Shown in pieces: positions 61,256 through 64,000 of a stretch of 64,000 nt of DNA (position 1 is its first letter; every line of letters begins with the position of its first letter). The DNA lies in the NCBI GenBank assembly GCA_964391865.1, contig CAYMNQ010000001.1:186001-250000 (forward strand), in the 5' to 3' direction. Below the pieces are notes generated by a model. The model did no database searches and was not told the DNA's origin. It worked only from the letters and a program-made list of their open reading frames with translations. A program made the position numbers and the translations under genes. Source of the DNA: DASZQL01 sp964391865 (lineage in GTDB: Bacteria > Planctomycetota > Phycisphaerae > Phycisphaerales > UBA1924).

Positions 61256-62695
61256 ATGCAAGAGGTCCGATTGCCCCGACTTCCATGCCTCAGAGCGGCG
61301 GCCATTTCAATCGTTGCGCTGGTCGCGATCGCCGGGGGATGCCAGAAGTACGAAGCTCGCCCGCTCAATCTTGAAGCTCATCACGCCGAGTTCTTGGCGC
61401 GAACACTCGAGTCATTCGAGACTCGCGCCGGCACGCTCACGCTGCCGGATGAAGACCTCTCCGATGTCGAGCGTGCGCTCCGAAACACGTCCGGTTTCTC
61501 ACTCACCGACGGCGTATCGCTCTCCGAAGCCGAAGCCGTCGCACTGGTGTACAACGCCGATCTTCGGGCCGCACGCCTGAAGGCGGGAGTGACTCTGGCG
61601 TCGCGCGACAACGCCGGGCTGTGGGAGGACCCCTCGCTGGGCGTGGATCTGGCGCGGATCCTTTCCAGCGTCCCTCACCCGTGGGAGATCGGCGCGACGA
61701 TCGGCTTCACGATCCCCATCAGCGGCAGGCTCGACTCGGAGAAGACGAAAGCAAGCGCGGAGCACGCCGCCGAATTGGCGCGGGTGCTCGACGCCGAATG
61801 GCGCACGCGGGCGGCGATACGGTCTGCGTGGGCACGCTGGTCCGCACTCTCCGCGAAGACCGACGAGACCCGCGAGTTCCTCTCGCGCGTCGAACAGGTG
61901 CTGGCGGCGGTCGACAAGATGGAGCAGGCGGGGGAGCTGGCCCGCACCGAAGCCCGGCTGATCCGCATCGAGCAGGCAACCCGGCGGAACGAGATCCGCG
62001 CCCTGGAAGCCGACTCGATCGAGGAACTCCTCGGCATCAAGCGTCTGATGGGGATCGCCCCCACGGCGAACGCGGTGCTGATCCGGAGCGCTGATGTCAC
62101 GATCGGCGCCGTGACAGGCGATGCGCCGGTGTCACCGATCCCCAATCCCCTCTCTGCGAACACGGAGCTGCAGATCGCGCGTGCGGAGTATGAAGTAGCG
62201 GAGCAGGCGCTGCTGCTGGAGATCAAGGAGCAATTCCCCGACATCGAGATCGGCCCCGGCTACGGACGCGAAGACGGTGACGACCGTCTCCTGCTCGGGT
62301 TGAATCTGCCGATCCCGATTCTGAACGCGAACCGGCGCGCGATCGAAGAGGCCAGGGCCGCGCGCGAATTGGCGCGGGCGCACGCGGAAGGAACGCTCGA
62401 ACGCCTGCTCGCGGAGGCCGAGCAACTCCGGCGTCGGCAGGCGTTCGCGGCCGAGCGGCGTGCCGCGCTGGAATCCGAGATCGTCCCGCTGCTCGACCGC
62501 CAGTACGACGACATCCGGGCGGCGGTGCGCGTCGGGCAGGTGGACACGATCGTGCTCCTTGAAACACTCGCCCGCCAGCACGACGCGAAACTGGCGCTGA
62601 TCGACGCGCGCCGCGACGAGCAGCTCGCCGCCGTCGCGTTGGACGCGCTCTCGGGACCGCCACCGAGCGATCAAGCCTTTCAGGAAGCCCAGTAA
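61256..62695 (+). CDS. TolC-like outer-membrane efflux lipoprotein
   Basis: The 479-residue product starts at an ATG behind GGAG. It has a lipoprotein signal (AAAISIVALVAIAGGC; acylated Cys) and the TolC/CusC pattern of two repeats, each with long helices and a beta segment: SLSEAEAVALVYNADLRAARLKAGVTLASRDNAGLWEDPSLGVD, then LQIARAEYEVAEQALLLEIKEQFPDIEIGPGYG and NLPIPILNANRRAIEEARAARELAR. It would form the outer-membrane exit of a tripartite pump, most like heavy-metal CzcC/CusC. The inner parts of the pump are not in the window. Its stop overlaps the convergent gene by 16 bp. Confidence 0.87.
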   Translation: MQEVRLPRLPCLRAAAISIVALVAIAGGCQKYEARPLNLEAHHAEFLARTLESFETRAGTLTLPDEDLSDVERALRNTSGFSLTDGVSLSEAEAVALVYNADLRAARLKAGVTLASRDNAGLWEDPSLGVDLARILSSVPHPWEIGATIGFTIPISGRLDSEKTKASAEHAAELARVLDAEWRTRAAIRSAWARWSALSAKTDETREFLSRVEQVLAAVDKMEQAGELARTEARLIRIEQATRRNEIRALEADSIEELLGIKRLMGIAPTANAVLIRSADVTIGAVTGDAPVSPIPNPLSANTELQIARAEYEVAEQALLLEIKEQFPDIEIGPGYGREDGDDRLLLGLNLPIPILNANRRAIEEARAARELARAHAEGTLERLLAEAEQLRRRQAFAAERRAALESEIVPLLDRQYDDIRAAVRVGQVDTIVLLETLARQHDAKLALIDARRDEQLAAVALDALSGPPPSDQAFQEAQ

Positions 62696-64000
62696 CTCAG
62701 CGTGAAGATGACGTCCGCGAGATCGACCGCGCCGTCGCCGGTGACGTCCCCGTCCCAGGTGGTCTGACCCCAGCGCTCGATGATCCGCGCCAGGTCGCTG
62801 AGCCCCACGCGCCCGTCAGTGTCCGCGTCGCCCGGCTTCGGGGCACGGATGGTGAGGCGCTGATTGCTCGCAACACTACTCACGACGGTCACCAGCCCGT
62901 TCGCCCACTCGACACGCACAGCGTCAATCGACGCCGCGCTGCCGAGCCCGAAGTGCGCCCCGACCTCGCTGGTGCTCAGGTAGTGGCACATCGCGTGCAC
63001 CGCGCGATGCTGTATCGCGCTTGCCGCACTGACGCGCACCACGCTGCCGATGCCGTCCGGCGCGAGGAATGGATTCGCCGAGGTGTCGAGATCAACCTTC
63101 AACCATCGGGCGTTGCCCGCATCGCGCGAAAGGTCGTTGCGGAACACGCGGAATTCATCGTTGAACGCAACGAATCCGAGGTCATGGTCCCCGTCGTTAT
63201 CCACGTCGAGGTGCACCAGCCCGCGCCCCTGCAGCGTGTGGCTCAGCCCGGCTTGCGCGTGGACTTCCGCGAAGGTGCCGTCGGCGTTGTTGCGCCACAG
63301 GTAGCTCGGCTCTCCATCCCATTCGAGCGCACCGAGATCGTTGGCGAAGGGCCAACCGTTCGTCTCCGCGATGTCCTCGAAGCCGTCGTGATCGAGATCG
63401 ACTGCGACGGTGCCCCAGCCCCACCCGCCGTCCTTCACACCCGCGCTGAGCGAACGCTCCGCGAATGCGTGCACGCCGGTGTTCATATAGAGCATGTTGC
63501 CCGTGCCCGGGGCGAAGTGCTGCGAGAAGATCGAGGTGACGTACCAATCGAGCCGACCGTCGAGGTCGAAATCTCCCACGGCGGAACCCATGCCGTTGCC
63601 GTCGAGCCCGGTGCCGGACTCACTCGTCCATCGCGTGAAGGTGCCGTCGCCGTTGTTTCGGTAGTACTGGCTGGTGCCGAAATCGGCGGCGATGACCAGT
63701 TCGGGGTACCGATCGCCGTCCATATCGATCAGCGCGGGCGAGAAGCCGCGCACGTCAAAGAGCTCGAAGCCCGCGGCGTCCGTCACGTCGGTGAAGGTGC
63801 CGTCGGCGTTGTTGCGGAAAAGCCTGTTTCCAGCGGAATGCTGGACCCAGCCGGCAACAAAGAGGTCGAGATCGCCGTCGAGGTCGTAGTCGCCCCACGT
63901 CGAACCGAAGCCGTCGGGCACGATGCCGGTGGCGTTCACGCCGGCGCCCGAAGCAACCTCGGTGAACGACGCGCCGGCGTTGTTGCGGTACAAGCGGTGC
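62680..64000 (-). CDS. FG-GAP/VCBS repeat protein with ASPIC-UnbV and dockerin-like end, 5' truncated
   Basis: At least 440 residues are present and the frame runs off the window end. Repeats of the type WGDYDLDGDLDLFVAGW, LIDMDGDRYPELVIA, VGDFDLDGRLDWYV and LDVDNDGDHDLGFV are calcium-binding FG-GAP/VCBS propeller blades. The C-terminal part (HYLSTSEVGAHFGLGSAASIDAVRVEWANG) is an ASPIC/UnbV domain. The protein ends with dockerin-like units (GDADTDGRVGLSDLA, GDVTGDGAVDLADV). It is expected to be secreted or on the surface. The function is unknown. Confidence 0.87.
   Translation of the reverse strand, partial: HRLYRNNAGASFTEVASGAGVNATGIVPDGFGSTWGDYDLDGDLDLFVAGWVQHSAGNRLFRNNADGTFTDVTDAAGFELFDVRGFSPALIDMDGDRYPELVIAADFGTSQYYRNNGDGTFTRWTSESGTGLDGNGMGSAVGDFDLDGRLDWYVTSIFSQHFAPGTGNMLYMNTGVHAFAERSLSAGVKDGGWGWGTVAVDLDHDGFEDIAETNGWPFANDLGALEWDGEPSYLWRNNADGTFAEVHAQAGLSHTLQGRGLVHLDVDNDGDHDLGFVAFNDEFRVFRNDLSRDAGNARWLKVDLDTSANPFLAPDGIGSVVRVSAASAIQHRAVHAMCHYLSTSEVGAHFGLGSAASIDAVRVEWANGLVTVVSSVASNQRLTIRAPKPGDADTDGRVGLSDLARIIERWGQTTWDGDVTGDGAVDLADVIFTLSYWAS

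Overview
The window is GC-rich bacterial chromosome and most likely comes from a planctomycete, probably of the Phycisphaerae group. That assignment is inference, because there is no rRNA gene here. It rests on two paralogous pseudopilins with a [17 protein letters not shown] leader and a C-terminal ADGS tail, secreted proteins ending in dockerin-like GDADGDG / GLSD repeats, a GldA/GldF/GldG/DUF4340 ABC set, and several short repeat families scattered between and inside genes. LpxI indicates a lipid A outer membrane. Two methyl-accepting chemotaxis proteins indicate a chemosensory cell.

Layout. 1-5.6 kb: end of a dihydroorotate dehydrogenase-like gene, lpxI overlapping a TlyA-like methyltransferase, the histidine-degradation pair hutG-hutI (minus strand), a repeat-rich anchored protein and a DUF2071 protein. 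5.7-8.4 kb: a minus-strand operon of an ArsR-type regulator, two SRPBCC proteins (one fused to YciI) and a VOC protein, with a palindrome over its promoter. 8.5-13.6 kb: pheA, a proline-rich membrane protein, an M24 peptidase, accB and accC. 13.6-22.1 kb: a chemoreceptor, membrane proteins of unknown function, a DUF3465 protein, a SAM methyltransferase, a TrmH-type methyltransferase and rpiA. 22.3-29.7 kb: secreted M14 peptidase with a dockerin, an active/inactive M16 peptidase pair and kynurenine 3-monooxygenase. 29.8-32 kb: an ABC-2 exporter. 32.2-36.5 kb: UbiD decarboxylase, a ComEA-like protein and a PAS-GAF-REC protein. 36.6-42.1 kb: the Gld-type ABC operon. 42.1-49.7 kb: ribD, pseudopilins, an enlarged RNase HII-like protein, tRNA-Leu, a DUF1801 protein, a PIN toxin-antitoxin pair and an isocitrate/homoisocitrate-type dehydrogenase. 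49.9-58.1 kb: OPT transporter, minimal beta-carbonic anhydrase-like protein, BLUF photoreceptor, Lys4-like (homo)aconitase, LuxR-type regulator and a nitrilase-family amidase. 58.1-59.0 kb: no protein gene, but two consecutive promoter-to-terminator units rich in perfect stem-loops. 59.0-64.0 kb: a chemoreceptor with a c-type heme motif, tRNA-Val, a TolC-like lipoprotein and the end of an FG-GAP/ASPIC protein.

The most striking feature is at 58.2-58.9 kb. Two tandem non-coding transcription units, about 415 and 190 nt, each have a TTGAC[A/T]-16-TATTCT promoter, a chain of perfect hairpins and an intrinsic terminator. I could not match either to tmRNA, RNase P RNA, SRP RNA or 6S RNA by eye. 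The second notable pattern is the dispersed repeats. One family lies just upstream of four start codons in the same orientation. Another sits in frame inside three enzymes. A third encodes the same KLEA-GLKP peptide inside two unrelated enzymes. No insertion sequence, integrase, phage gene or CRISPR array was seen.
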